A stretch of DNA of 64,000 bases, taken from assembly GCF_903181435.1 (NCBI RefSeq), contig NZ_CAEUHO010000001.1:2108001-2172000 (forward strand). The letters run 5' to 3'. The stretch comes from Bacteroides acidifaciens. Lineage in GTDB: Bacteria > Bacteroidota > Bacteroidia > Bacteroidales > Bacteroidaceae. A model generated the notes under the pieces. It did no database searches. It had not been told where the DNA came from and saw only the letters and a list, made by a program, of their open reading frames with translations. Positions within the stretch are counted from its first letter, which is position 1. The number at the start of each line of letters is the position of its first letter. The position numbers and the translations under genes were made by a program. This document shows positions 1 to 8,526 of this stretch, in pieces.

Positions 1-550
1 ATTCAGCCAATACACAAGCATTTGTATTAGAGTCGTCACCACCAATGATAACCAGCGCTTTGATACCCAGTTGTTTGATGATTTCAAATCCTTTTTCGAA
101 CTGTTCTTCTTTCTCCAACTTCGTACGACCGGAACCGATGATATCAAAACCACCTGTGTTACGATATTCGTCGATGATATCAGCAGTCAGTTCCATATAG
201 TTGTGGTCTACCAAACCACCGGGACCCAAAATAAAGCCATATAGTTTGCTATCCGGATTCAGTTTCTTGATACCGTCAAACAAACCGGAGATTACATTGT
301 GTCCACCAGGAGCTTGTCCACCAGAAAGGATTACACCCACATTCATAGCAGGAAGAGCGACAGCTTCACCAGCTTCGAATGTAATTAACGGCATTCCGTA
401 CGTGTTAGGGAATAATGCTTTGATAGCTTCCTGATCGGCTACAGACTGAGTAGCAGTACCTGCTACAGCTTTAACGGCTCCTGATGCCAATGCCTTCGGA
501 AGTTTGGGCTGATAAGCAGCCCTTGCGATTTGCAATGCACTTTTAGTCAT
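1..550 (-). CDS. pfp: Pyrophosphate-dependent 6-phosphofructokinase, N-terminal part (gene runs off the left edge)
   Basis: Interconverts fructose-6-phosphate and fructose-1,6-bisphosphate using PPi in place of ATP, in cytoplasmic glycolysis. About 183 residues are visible, starting MTKSALQIARAAYQPKLPKA. The nucleotide-fold motif GGQAPGGHN is followed by a GPGG stretch and then GGDDSNTNA. The second Asp of GGDDS marks PPi-type enzymes, where ATP enzymes have GGDGS. The start is the ATG at 548-550, the first Met before a long well-conserved N-terminus. The family is about 550 residues, so roughly two thirds lies outside the window. No terminator or partner gene is visible. The assignment is secure from motifs; kinetic class is inferred from GGDDS. 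Confidence 0.92.
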   Translation of the reverse strand, partial: MTKSALQIARAAYQPKLPKALASGAVKAVAGTATQSVADQEAIKALFPNTYGMPLITFEAGEAVALPAMNVGVILSGGQAPGGHNVISGLFDGIKKLNPDSKLYGFILGPGGLVDHNYMELTADIIDEYRNTGGFDIIGSGRTKLEKEEQFEKGFEIIKQLGIKALVIIGGDDSNTNACVLAE

Positions 551-684
551 TTTCTTTATTTTTTTATTTAAAGGTGTTAGTAAGTTTCTTGTCAAACTTG
601 AAAAGCGTTGCAAATTTCGCACTTTTTTCCGAATTATGAAAGAAGGCAGTGAACTTTTATTTCCGACACAAGAAATACAAAGCA

Positions 685-710
685 GTTAATATTCCGCACA
701 TGTCATTAAA
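685..710. repeat. Left copy of imperfect direct repeat flanking the AAA-ATPase gene
   Basis: Starts GTTAATATTCCGCACATG and matches 2438-2463 at 23 of 26 positions, all three differences being transitions. Weaker similarity (AACA..AGATAT) continues about 14 bp further right. The two copies bracket the gene at 742-2298. Confidence 0.7.
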
Positions 711-741
711 TACTAACAAAAGATATGGTACTTTATACTAT

Positions 742-2298
742 CTATTTTTCCTCCACTATCCATTTCTCGATATTACGGGTTTCCGCACTGAAGTTTACTC
801 CTATTTTAAAGAGTTTTCGTCCGTCCATTTTGAAAGGAAGGACATAATGCTTGTCGTTAATTTGTTGCAAAGCATCTTCCGCTGTACCATTCAGTTTAAA
901 TTCCATGATATAGATGAACTTATCAGTCTGTAAGACAAGGTCGATGCGACCGTCATTTGTGTTATATTCCACATTAACATAGAAACCAACCAGTTTGAAA
1001 ACGATGAAAAGCACGTTTTCGTAATGTAATTCCTGCTCACGGACCACTTCGTAAGTGGTATCCGCAAAGAAACTCTGTAAGCGACGGAAGAAAGAACTAT
1101 AATCACCAGCACGCACTTCACGAACAAACTTCTGAATCTCAAAAGGAGACTCTACCTTGTTTACGTTCGCATAAAAAGGAAGCAAGAAACGAATAAACCC
1201 TTCTTCAACTTCACGGTTGGGAAAACCCAGGCGATACATTCCAAATTCTTCATCATACCCCTTGATAGTGAGATATCCACTCTGATAAATCACCGGAATA
1301 GGATTGGTGGATTCAGAGTCTATACTGTTCAGAACCTGGGCATCGGTTTCTTCATGTGCCATCCGTTCCAGATCATAATGATGTTTTTTTAGTAACTTCA
1401 CCAAATAGGTAGGCGTCCCCGTCTCAAACCAATAACTGCCGAATTCCTTACGTTTGAAAGCATTAAGCAGACTGAACGGATTGTACATACCGATTGAATT
1501 GTGCGTAAAGTGATAGCCGTCATAGCACTCTCTCAATTCTTCACAAAGTTTGTCATACGTTATTCCTCGCGCTGCGGCAAATTCATGAAGTTCCGTTTCT
1601 AGATTTTCGTGGATTTCACGCTCGCTGACACCACATATTTCGATGTACTCATTCCACATTGAAATATCATCCAGATTATTCAAATCACTGAATACACTGA
1701 CTTTGCCAAACTTCGTCACACCAGTGAGAAAGGCAAACTTGATGCAACCGTCCTTAGTCTTCAAAGCTCCATAGAATGGTTTCAGGGTATCTCGGAATTG
1801 TTTCTGTAATACCTCATTACCTATAGCTTGCAGCATAGGCTTGTCATATTCATCAACCAAAATAACTACCCGCTGTCCCGTCTTCTCGCAAGCACGTTGA
1901 ATGATACCTGCAAAACGTAGAGAAAAAGAAGTCTCGGACGGACGGCTGCCGTATTGGCTTTCCCAATATTCCAGATTATCATTCAATATCTTATCCAAAC
2001 TTTCCGGTGTGTCATACTTTTCGATATTAAGGTCGAGATGCAATATAGGATATTTAATCCAATCTTTTTCCAACTTTTCTACTGCCAGCCCTTCAAACAG
2101 CTCCTTCTTTCCTTGAAAGTAAGCCTCTAAGGTAGAAATGAGCAGACTCTTTCCGAAACGGCGCGGACGACTCAAGAAATAATAACTTCCCGTCTTGACC
2201 ATTTGATACATCAATGCAGTTTTATCAACATAGAAATAACCGTCATTACGAATTTTTTCAAAATTCTGAATACCGATAGGATATATTTTATTGCTCAT
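742..2298 (-). CDS. AAA-ATPase-like / PD-(D/E)XK nuclease-like protein (PF09820 + PF08011 type)
   Basis: This 518-residue protein is of the type found in many copies in Bacteroidales genomes. The N-terminal half is an AAA-ATPase_like domain: YVDKTALMYQ, then the family's short P-loop-like RPRRFGKS around residue 45, and a Walker B VVILVDEYDKP around residue 145. The C-terminal 100 residues look like a PD-(D/E)XK fold: GRIDLVLQTD followed by IMEFKLNG supplies D and ExK. Function is not established; a nuclease or defence-related role is often guessed. A -7 box TATCTTTG (2332-2339) precedes the ATG by 33 bp, supporting this start. The gene sits between 26-bp imperfect direct repeats, which suggests it moved as a unit. 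Confidence 0.85.
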   Translation of the reverse strand: MSNKIYPIGIQNFEKIRNDGYFYVDKTALMYQMVKTGSYYFLSRPRRFGKSLLISTLEAYFQGKKELFEGLAVEKLEKDWIKYPILHLDLNIEKYDTPESLDKILNDNLEYWESQYGSRPSETSFSLRFAGIIQRACEKTGQRVVILVDEYDKPMLQAIGNEVLQKQFRDTLKPFYGALKTKDGCIKFAFLTGVTKFGKVSVFSDLNNLDDISMWNEYIEICGVSEREIHENLETELHEFAAARGITYDKLCEELRECYDGYHFTHNSIGMYNPFSLLNAFKRKEFGSYWFETGTPTYLVKLLKKHHYDLERMAHEETDAQVLNSIDSESTNPIPVIYQSGYLTIKGYDEEFGMYRLGFPNREVEEGFIRFLLPFYANVNKVESPFEIQKFVREVRAGDYSSFFRRLQSFFADTTYEVVREQELHYENVLFIVFKLVGFYVNVEYNTNDGRIDLVLQTDKFIYIMEFKLNGTAEDALQQINDKHYVLPFKMDGRKLFKIGVNFSAETRNIEKWIVEEK

Positions 2299-2331
2299 AT
2301 TCTCTTCCTTTATAAATCAACATCTGTTTCG

Positions 2332-2339
2332 CAAAGATA
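2332..2339 (-). promoter_or_regulatory. -7 promoter element TATCTTTG for the AAA-ATPase gene
   Basis: Exact Bacteroides TAnnTTTG on the minus strand, 33 bp upstream of the ATG. No good -33 TTTG at 20 bp. Confidence 0.5.
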
Positions 2340-2437
2340 TATATTTTTAATAGAACTCTTTATCATGGCAAGTTAAAAGATTATTTTCCGCAATTTGTAT
2401 CCTACAATTCTCTCATAGAAACCTCACTAATAAATCG

Positions 2438-2463
2438 GTTAATATTCTACACATATCATTAAA
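2438..2463. repeat. Right copy of imperfect direct repeat flanking the AAA-ATPase gene
   Basis: Starts GTTAATATTCTACACATA; partner of 685-710 in the same orientation, 23/26 identical. Confidence 0.7.
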
Positions 2464-2517
2464 AGCAACAAGATATATTATGTCACCAATTTTGATAATA
2501 AATAGCCATTATCCATA

Positions 2518-2561
2518 AAATCATGAGGGGGTCACTTCACAAAAGGATACCCTCATGATTT
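2518..2561 (-). terminator. Hairpin terminator of the RND efflux operon
   Basis: Perfect 12-bp arms AAATCATGAGGG / CCCTCATGATTT with a 20-nt loop, about 20 bp after the outer-membrane-factor stop. On the minus strand the hairpin runs into a short T stretch. Confidence 0.7.
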
Positions 2562-2581
2562 CATCAAAAACAAGTTAAAAG

Positions 2582-3955
2582 CTATTGTTTCCAACCACCG
2601 CCAAGCGCTTTATAAAGTTGCACGACAGTAATCAACTCGTCACGAATCGCATTGCTCAGACCAATCTGGGCATCGAAATATCCACGCTGGGCATCCAGCA
2701 CATCCAAATAATTAATAACACCATTAATGTATTGAAGTTGTGCAAGTTCCATGTAGCTCTTCGCCGAACGTTCCAAGTTGGCACGAAGTTCATACACTTC
2801 TTTTATCTTATTGAAATTTACAATTGCGTTGCGTGTTTCCTTAAAGGCTTGTAATACAGACTTCTCATAATTGTGTACTTCGGCTTCATAAGCCGCTTTC
2901 TTCGCTTTCAGTGCCGCACGGTTCTTTCCCCAACCAAAGATAGGAGTCAACAGAGCTCCTTCCATAACGGCATAGGGAGATTTCAAAAGGCTGGACAGAG
3001 AAGTACTCTCCGTACCGGAACCACCGGTCAGTGCCAAACGTGGGAACATATTCGTATAAGCCACTCCTACTTTCGCATTGGCGGCAATCAACTTCTGTTC
3101 TGCCTGACGAATGTCGGGACGACGTTCCAACAAAGTGGACGGTAAACCTACCGGTAGCGTTTGGGGAGAGTTAAACTCCTGAAGCAAGCGGGAACGGGCT
3201 ATCTTGTTAGGATACTCCCCTGCAAGAAAAGCAATATCGTTTTCTTTCAAAGAGATTTTGCGTTCCAAGTCCGGCACTAATGTTGCCGTACGCGCCAATT
3301 CCACTTGTGACTGACGGTAAGAAGTCTCCGAAGTCAATCCCCCTGCAAAACGGATACGTGCCAGACGGACACCCTCCTCACGGGCTTTCAATGTTTGTTT
3401 TACAATATCCAGTTCCGTATCCAAAGCCACCAGTTCATAATAAGCCTGTGCCACCTCGGCTACAATCGTCATCCTAAGTGCCCGTTGCGCTTCTATGGAT
3501 TGCAGGTATTCGGCAATACTAGCGGAACGCGCCCAACGCAGATTTCCCCAAAGATCGAGTTCCCATGAAACCAAAAACTGAGCTTCAAAGGTCTCAGACT
3601 TTTTAAAGGCATCTCCCCCATGATTCTCCAGTTCACGTTCTGCAGTCACTTTTCCTTTAATATCCGGTAGCAGTGCCGCAGTAGAAATTCGTTTCTGCGC
3701 AGCCATTTCCTGTACACGGGCAGCGGCAATCAGCATATCCTTGTTATGTTCCAATGCACGTTCTATCAAGCTTCGCAAGGTAGAATCCGTGTATATGTCT
3801 TTCCAATCCTGGTCACCGAAACTAGCCGAATCCTGATGCTGCGCCAAGCTATCGGGCAGATGAAGGTCGGGACGGACATAGCTTTTTCCCACCTTGCAGG
3901 AAGTAAATACTCCTGCAAGTAATAAGACAGCAATATATAGTTTCTTTCGTTTCAT
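2582..3955 (-). CDS. RND efflux outer-membrane factor (TolC/OprM family lipoprotein)
   Basis: Outer-membrane channel that completes a tripartite RND pump. This 457-residue protein has a lipoprotein signal (LLLAGVFTSC, lipidated Cys20), then KVGKSYVRPDL typical of NodT/OprM members, two helical hairpin repeats (around 60-230 and 270-450) and the family motif LLERRPDIRQAEQ near residue 285. The length is normal. Its ATG overlaps the pump stop by one base (TAATG), so translation is probably coupled. It is the last gene of a three-gene minus-strand operon: adaptor, pump, channel. Substrate cannot be read from sequence, and no local regulator is present. Confidence 0.93.
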   Translation of the reverse strand: MKRKKLYIAVLLLAGVFTSCKVGKSYVRPDLHLPDSLAQHQDSASFGDQDWKDIYTDSTLRSLIERALEHNKDMLIAAARVQEMAAQKRISTAALLPDIKGKVTAERELENHGGDAFKKSETFEAQFLVSWELDLWGNLRWARSASIAEYLQSIEAQRALRMTIVAEVAQAYYELVALDTELDIVKQTLKAREEGVRLARIRFAGGLTSETSYRQSQVELARTATLVPDLERKISLKENDIAFLAGEYPNKIARSRLLQEFNSPQTLPVGLPSTLLERRPDIRQAEQKLIAANAKVGVAYTNMFPRLALTGGSGTESTSLSSLLKSPYAVMEGALLTPIFGWGKNRAALKAKKAAYEAEVHNYEKSVLQAFKETRNAIVNFNKIKEVYELRANLERSAKSYMELAQLQYINGVINYLDVLDAQRGYFDAQIGLSNAIRDELITVVQLYKALGGGWKQ

Positions 3956-6900
3956 TATTTCTTATGTTTTAAGATTTTCGACTTTGTTTTATATACCATC
4001 ACAAAGAAGAACGGTACAAGAATGATACCGAATACAATGGCAAATATCATTCCGAAGAATACACCCGTACCAATCGCCTGCCGGCTTGCCGAACCGGGGC
4101 CGCTTGCCAATACCATCGGAAGCATGCCGAGAACGAATGCCAATGAGGTCATCAGAATCGGACGGAAACGCAGTTTAGCCGCATAAATAGCCGACTGCAC
4201 CAAATCTTCTCCTTTATCAACCTGCACTTTCGCGAATTCCACAATCAAGATGGCATTCTTGGCAGCAAGCCCCACCAACATGACCAGACCAATCTGAAAA
4301 TATACGTCATTCTCCAATCCGCAAACCCATACTCCCAAGTAAGCTCCCAAAGCGGCAACAGGCAAAGAGAGCAATACTGCAATAGGCACCGTCCAACTCT
4401 CATATTGTGCGGCAAGGAAGAGGAATACAAACAGGAATACCAAAGCCATCACCATACCAGTCTGACCACCCGCCTGTTTTTCCTGATAAGAGAGTCCGCT
4501 CCATTCCAAACCGATATTATCGGGAAGATGGTCACGGGCAATCTGCTCCATGATTTCCATTGCCTGCCCGGAACTGTATCCTTGCGCGGCTGCTCCGCGA
4601 ATAACGGCAGTAGTAAACATATTAAAGCGCTTGATACTACCCGGCCCTGTGGTATAGGACGCGTTTCCTAAAGAAGTCAGCGGTACCATAGCCCCGTTGG
4701 ACGCTTTCACAAAGAACAAATTGATATTATCCTTATGTTCACGATAAGGAGCTTCCGCCTGGATATATACCTTATATATACGGTTGAACATGTTAAAGTC
4801 ATTCACGTACACCGAACCGGTATAAGCTTTCATGGTAGAAAACACGTCCGCCAAAGGTACACCCAGCATCTTTACCTTATCACGGTCTACATCAAAGTAG
4901 AGTTGCGGTATCTCCGATTGCAGGGAAGAAGACAAGCCTGTCAATTCCTTGTACTTGGATGCATAATACATCAACGTATCCGCCGCATCCACCAGATTAT
5001 CAAAAGTAGCCTCTCCACGAGCTTCCAACTGCATTTCAAAACCGCCCGAACTACCCAATCCCGGTATCACCGGCGGAGTGGAAAGATAAACTTTACATTC
5101 CGGATATTCCTTGAGATGCTTTTCCACTGTATCCATTATCTTTTCGATACTGGTGCTCTTGCGTTCTTCCCAAGGCTTGAGAATAACCGTCAGTTCGGCA
5201 CGCCCCTGGTTACTTCCTACGCGTGGGCTGCTTCCCGTCACGTTCTGTATATATTCGATATATGGATTCTTTTCCAAGTAAGCAATGGCACGTTCCGTTA
5301 CAATGCGCGTACGTTCCAATGTAGCACCTTCCGGCAATTCCAGTTCGATTTTGAAATATCCCTGGTCTTCCACAGGCAAGAAGCTGGTCGGAATAATACG
5401 GTGAATCAGCATAATAGCAATCAATACCATTCCGAACGCGCTCAATACCCTGCGGGGATGCTTGATAGTACGGGTTACGGCAGCTACATACTTATTGCTA
5501 CCAATGCCCAGCCATTCATTGATTTTCCTGAAAACTATATTTTTCTTCTTTCCGCTGTCCGGCTTCAAAATCAGAGAGCACATGACAGGGCTCAATGTCA
5601 AAGCTACCACCGTAGAGATAAGTACGGACACAACAATCGTCACCGTAAACTGGCGATACAACTGTCCCGTAATCCCGCTCAGAAAACTGACAGGAACGAA
5701 AACGGCCGCCAACACCAATGATGTGGCAATCAAGGCACTAGCCAGCCCATTCATCGCTTTTTTGGTAGCTTCATAAGGACTCAGCTTTTCCGTTTCCATA
5801 ATATGTTCCACGCCTTCCACCACCACAATCGCGTCGTCCACAACGATACCGATGGCAAGAATCAATCCGAGCAATGTCAATATATTGAGCGAGAAACCGA
5901 AAATCAACATGAATCCGAAAGTACCGATCAGTGAAATAGGCACCGCCACCACCGGAATCAACGTTGCACGCCAACTCTGCAAAGAAAGATAAACGACAAG
6001 CACCACCAATACCAAGGCTTCAAACAACGTCTTATATACCTCGTGTATAGATTCGGAAATATAAGTCGTCATATCGAACGGAATCTCATAGCTCAATCCT
6101 TCGGGAAAGTTCTTGCTGATTTCATCCATCGCTTCCTTCACCCTCTCGGCAACTTCCATTGCGTTGGCACCCGGCAACATATAAATGCCAAGTACGGCTG
6201 CATTCTCACCGTTGATACCACTCTCCGTATTATAAGATGAGGCTTCCAATGATACACGTGCCACATCTTTCAACCGGATAATGGAACCGTTCGCATTAGC
6301 ACGCACTACGATATCTTCAAACTGCCCCACAGTGGAAAGACGCCCCTGCGTCGTAATAGGAATCGTTATATCCAACCCCTGCACCGGCTGCTGTCCTAGT
6401 ACACCGGCTGCCGATTCACGGTTCTGGTCTTTCAAAGCATTCTGCAAGTCCTGCACTGTCAATCCGAAGTTTGCCAGCTTATCGGGTTGCGCCCATATCT
6501 GCATGGCATAGTAACGGCTACCGATATTCGACACACGCCCTACTCCAGGAATACGACGGATTACATCGAGCACATTGATTGTAGCAAAGTTACTCAGATA
6601 GATTTCGTCGAACTTAGGGTCGGTCGAAGTCAGACACAGAGTCATCAACTGGCTGGGAGCCTGCTTCTCCACTGAAATACCATTCTGAATCACTTCTGCC
6701 GGCAAACGGGATTCTGCCAACTTCACACGGTTCTGAATCTCAACTGCCGCCAAATCCGGATCAGCGGAAACATCAAATGTCACCGTTGCCGAGAAACCAC
6801 CGGAGTTAGAACTGGTCGATTCCATATAAAGCATTCCCGGTGTACCGTTGATTTCCTGCTCAATCGGGGTAGCTACCGCCTGCGACACAGTGAGCGCGCT

Positions 6901-7059
6901 CGCACCCGGATAGGATGCACTGATCTTCACCACTGGGGGCGTAATCTGTGGATATTGGTCCACCGGAAGCATTGTCAGACCGATAATTCCGACAATTACG
7001 ATCACGATGGAGATTACAGCCGAGAAGACCGGCCTGTCTATAAAAAAAGTAACTTTCAT
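3955..7059 (-). CDS. RND family multidrug efflux pump, inner-membrane permease (HAE1/AcrB type)
   Basis: Proton-driven drug/proton antiporter of the inner membrane. At 1034 residues it has the standard HAE1 length and layout: TM1 with FFIDRPVFSAVISI at the N-terminus, a first periplasmic porter domain (about 35-340), TM2-6, a second periplasmic domain (about 560-870) and TM8-12. TM4 carries GIVVDDAIVVVEGVEH, whose Asp pair is the proton-relay site in AcrB, and the protein ends in a Lys-rich tail. It lies 3 bp downstream of the adaptor stop and overlaps the channel gene by one base. The family is certain; drug range is unknown. Confidence 0.96.
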   Translation of the reverse strand: MKVTFFIDRPVFSAVISIVIVIVGIIGLTMLPVDQYPQITPPVVKISASYPGASALTVSQAVATPIEQEINGTPGMLYMESTSSNSGGFSATVTFDVSADPDLAAVEIQNRVKLAESRLPAEVIQNGISVEKQAPSQLMTLCLTSTDPKFDEIYLSNFATINVLDVIRRIPGVGRVSNIGSRYYAMQIWAQPDKLANFGLTVQDLQNALKDQNRESAAGVLGQQPVQGLDITIPITTQGRLSTVGQFEDIVVRANANGSIIRLKDVARVSLEASSYNTESGINGENAAVLGIYMLPGANAMEVAERVKEAMDEISKNFPEGLSYEIPFDMTTYISESIHEVYKTLFEALVLVVLVVYLSLQSWRATLIPVVAVPISLIGTFGFMLIFGFSLNILTLLGLILAIGIVVDDAIVVVEGVEHIMETEKLSPYEATKKAMNGLASALIATSLVLAAVFVPVSFLSGITGQLYRQFTVTIVVSVLISTVVALTLSPVMCSLILKPDSGKKKNIVFRKINEWLGIGSNKYVAAVTRTIKHPRRVLSAFGMVLIAIMLIHRIIPTSFLPVEDQGYFKIELELPEGATLERTRIVTERAIAYLEKNPYIEYIQNVTGSSPRVGSNQGRAELTVILKPWEERKSTSIEKIMDTVEKHLKEYPECKVYLSTPPVIPGLGSSGGFEMQLEARGEATFDNLVDAADTLMYYASKYKELTGLSSSLQSEIPQLYFDVDRDKVKMLGVPLADVFSTMKAYTGSVYVNDFNMFNRIYKVYIQAEAPYREHKDNINLFFVKASNGAMVPLTSLGNASYTTGPGSIKRFNMFTTAVIRGAAAQGYSSGQAMEIMEQIARDHLPDNIGLEWSGLSYQEKQAGGQTGMVMALVFLFVFLFLAAQYESWTVPIAVLLSLPVAALGAYLGVWVCGLENDVYFQIGLVMLVGLAAKNAILIVEFAKVQVDKGEDLVQSAIYAAKLRFRPILMTSLAFVLGMLPMVLASGPGSASRQAIGTGVFFGMIFAIVFGIILVPFFFVMVYKTKSKILKHKK

Positions 7060-7062
7060 CGT

Positions 7063-8256
7063 TTATTCTCCTTTCGCGTTATCCTTCGTTTCCGTGTCCG
7101 GCTGACTTATCCGTACTTTCATTCCCGGAGTCAACTTATGGAAACCTTCTACTACTACCATTTCGCCTTGCGCCACTCCTCTTTCCACTACTACGTTATT
7201 CCCGACTTCAGGACCTAATTCGATAAAACGTTTCTCTACCGTATTGTCCTTACGCATCGTGTAGATATAGGCTCCGCCTTTTTCGATAGTAACCGCTTTC
7301 ATCGGAACGACAAGCGCGCCCTCACGGAGATCCAGCAGTAATTTCACTTTTGTAAACTGTCCCGGCAGTAATACCTGTTTCGGATTAGGCATTTCCGCAC
7401 GCACGGAGAAAGTACCGGTCTGCGGGTCGACTTGTGGCTCGGCAAAGTCTACATAACCTTTATACGGATAAACGGTGTTGTCTGCCAATGTGATGGTAAT
7501 GTTCGGTTGCCAGGAACGGGTGGAGTCCTGCTGTCCCAAGTTGATATTTCTTTCTTTACTTTTCAGATAGTCAAGTGCCGTCATGCTAAAGTCTACAAGC
7601 ACCGTATCACTTTTCACGATAGTAGCAAGTAATGATTTTCCACCGGGACCGACCAATGTACCCAAGTCCACATTTCTTTCACTGATATGTCCCGACAGCG
7701 GCGAACGGACAATGGTATAGCCCAATTCAAGTTCCGCCTGCGCCAAATCAGCTTCGCTCATGGCTACGGTTGCTTCGGCACTCTCATAGGCGGCTTCCGC
7801 ATTATCCAAGTCCAACTGGCTAGCGGCATTCTGCTCAAATAGCGGGCGGATACGTTTCAAATCACGATCCGCCTTCAACGCCTGCGCCTCGTCCTTTTTC
7901 AACTGAGCTCTGGCTTTATCCGCCTTGGCGCGATACTGGTCCTGATTAATCACAAACAGGACCTGATTCTTGTTTACATACGTACCTTCAGCAAAAAGCA
8001 TATTCTCCAGATAACCTTCCACACGGGCACGTACTTCGACGAACTGCTGGGCACGGATACGTCCCACATATTCCCCGTATATTTCTACATCATCTTTCAG
8101 CACTGGTTCAACAATGACTGTCGGCACCTCCAGCTCAGCCTTCTGAGGTCGGGTCAGTATCCAATATACACCCAACACGACCAGCATACAAATAACAGCA
8201 GCAATGGTTCTCTTTCTCCTCAGTTTCAACTCATGTTTCGAAAAGAATAATCTCAT
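7063..8256 (-). CDS. RND efflux periplasmic adaptor (membrane fusion protein)
   Basis: Bridges the RND pump and the outer-membrane channel. The 397-residue protein has an N-terminal membrane anchor (about residues 15-36, TIAAVICMLVVLGVYWILT) with no lipobox, then a lipoyl-like half-motif (EVRARVEGYLENMLFAEGTYV), a long Ala/Lys/Glu-rich coiled-coil hairpin (about 100-180), the second lipoyl half (TIVRSPLSGHISERNVDLGT) and beta-barrel and membrane-proximal domains. It is first in the operon. The 270 bp between it and the divergent patatin gene must hold its promoter, but I find no exact TAnnTTTG on the minus strand there. Function is by family; pairing is by operon. Confidence 0.94.
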   Translation of the reverse strand: MRLFFSKHELKLRRKRTIAAVICMLVVLGVYWILTRPQKAELEVPTVIVEPVLKDDVEIYGEYVGRIRAQQFVEVRARVEGYLENMLFAEGTYVNKNQVLFVINQDQYRAKADKARAQLKKDEAQALKADRDLKRIRPLFEQNAASQLDLDNAEAAYESAEATVAMSEADLAQAELELGYTIVRSPLSGHISERNVDLGTLVGPGGKSLLATIVKSDTVLVDFSMTALDYLKSKERNINLGQQDSTRSWQPNITITLADNTVYPYKGYVDFAEPQVDPQTGTFSVRAEMPNPKQVLLPGQFTKVKLLLDLREGALVVPMKAVTIEKGGAYIYTMRKDNTVEKRFIELGPEVGNNVVVERGVAQGEMVVVEGFHKLTPGMKVRISQPDTETKDNAKGE

Positions 8257-8486
8257 ATCGAATCTTATTATTAAATTTAACTTATGTTTGTTCTATACTC
8301 CTTTTACGCAATTCCCATGCCAAAATTCCTTATGTAACCTATTTACTGGCGTTCAGCGTTTTATATTCCGTCATATCAGATGTAGAAATGTGGAATACAC
8401 CGCATAATGTGTAGAAATAATCCACAATTCCGACTTTTAGAACATTTTTTCTACTTTCCATTTCAACAACTAAACAAATTATGTCT

Positions 8487-8494
8487 TACATTTG
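8487..8494 (+). promoter_or_regulatory. -7 promoter element TACATTTG for the patatin gene
   Basis: Exact TAnnTTTG 32 bp upstream of the ATG at 8527. The -33 element is weak (TTTC nearby). Confidence 0.5.
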
Positions 8495-8526
8495 TATTAT
8501 AATAAACAACACTAGACTGTGTCCTA

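Noticed and set aside
4735..5721. Long open frame (328 codons) opposite the RND pump gene
   Set aside because: Antisense to a well-conserved pump; composition Tyr/His/Arg-rich without any family motif, as expected for a shadow of a biased gene.
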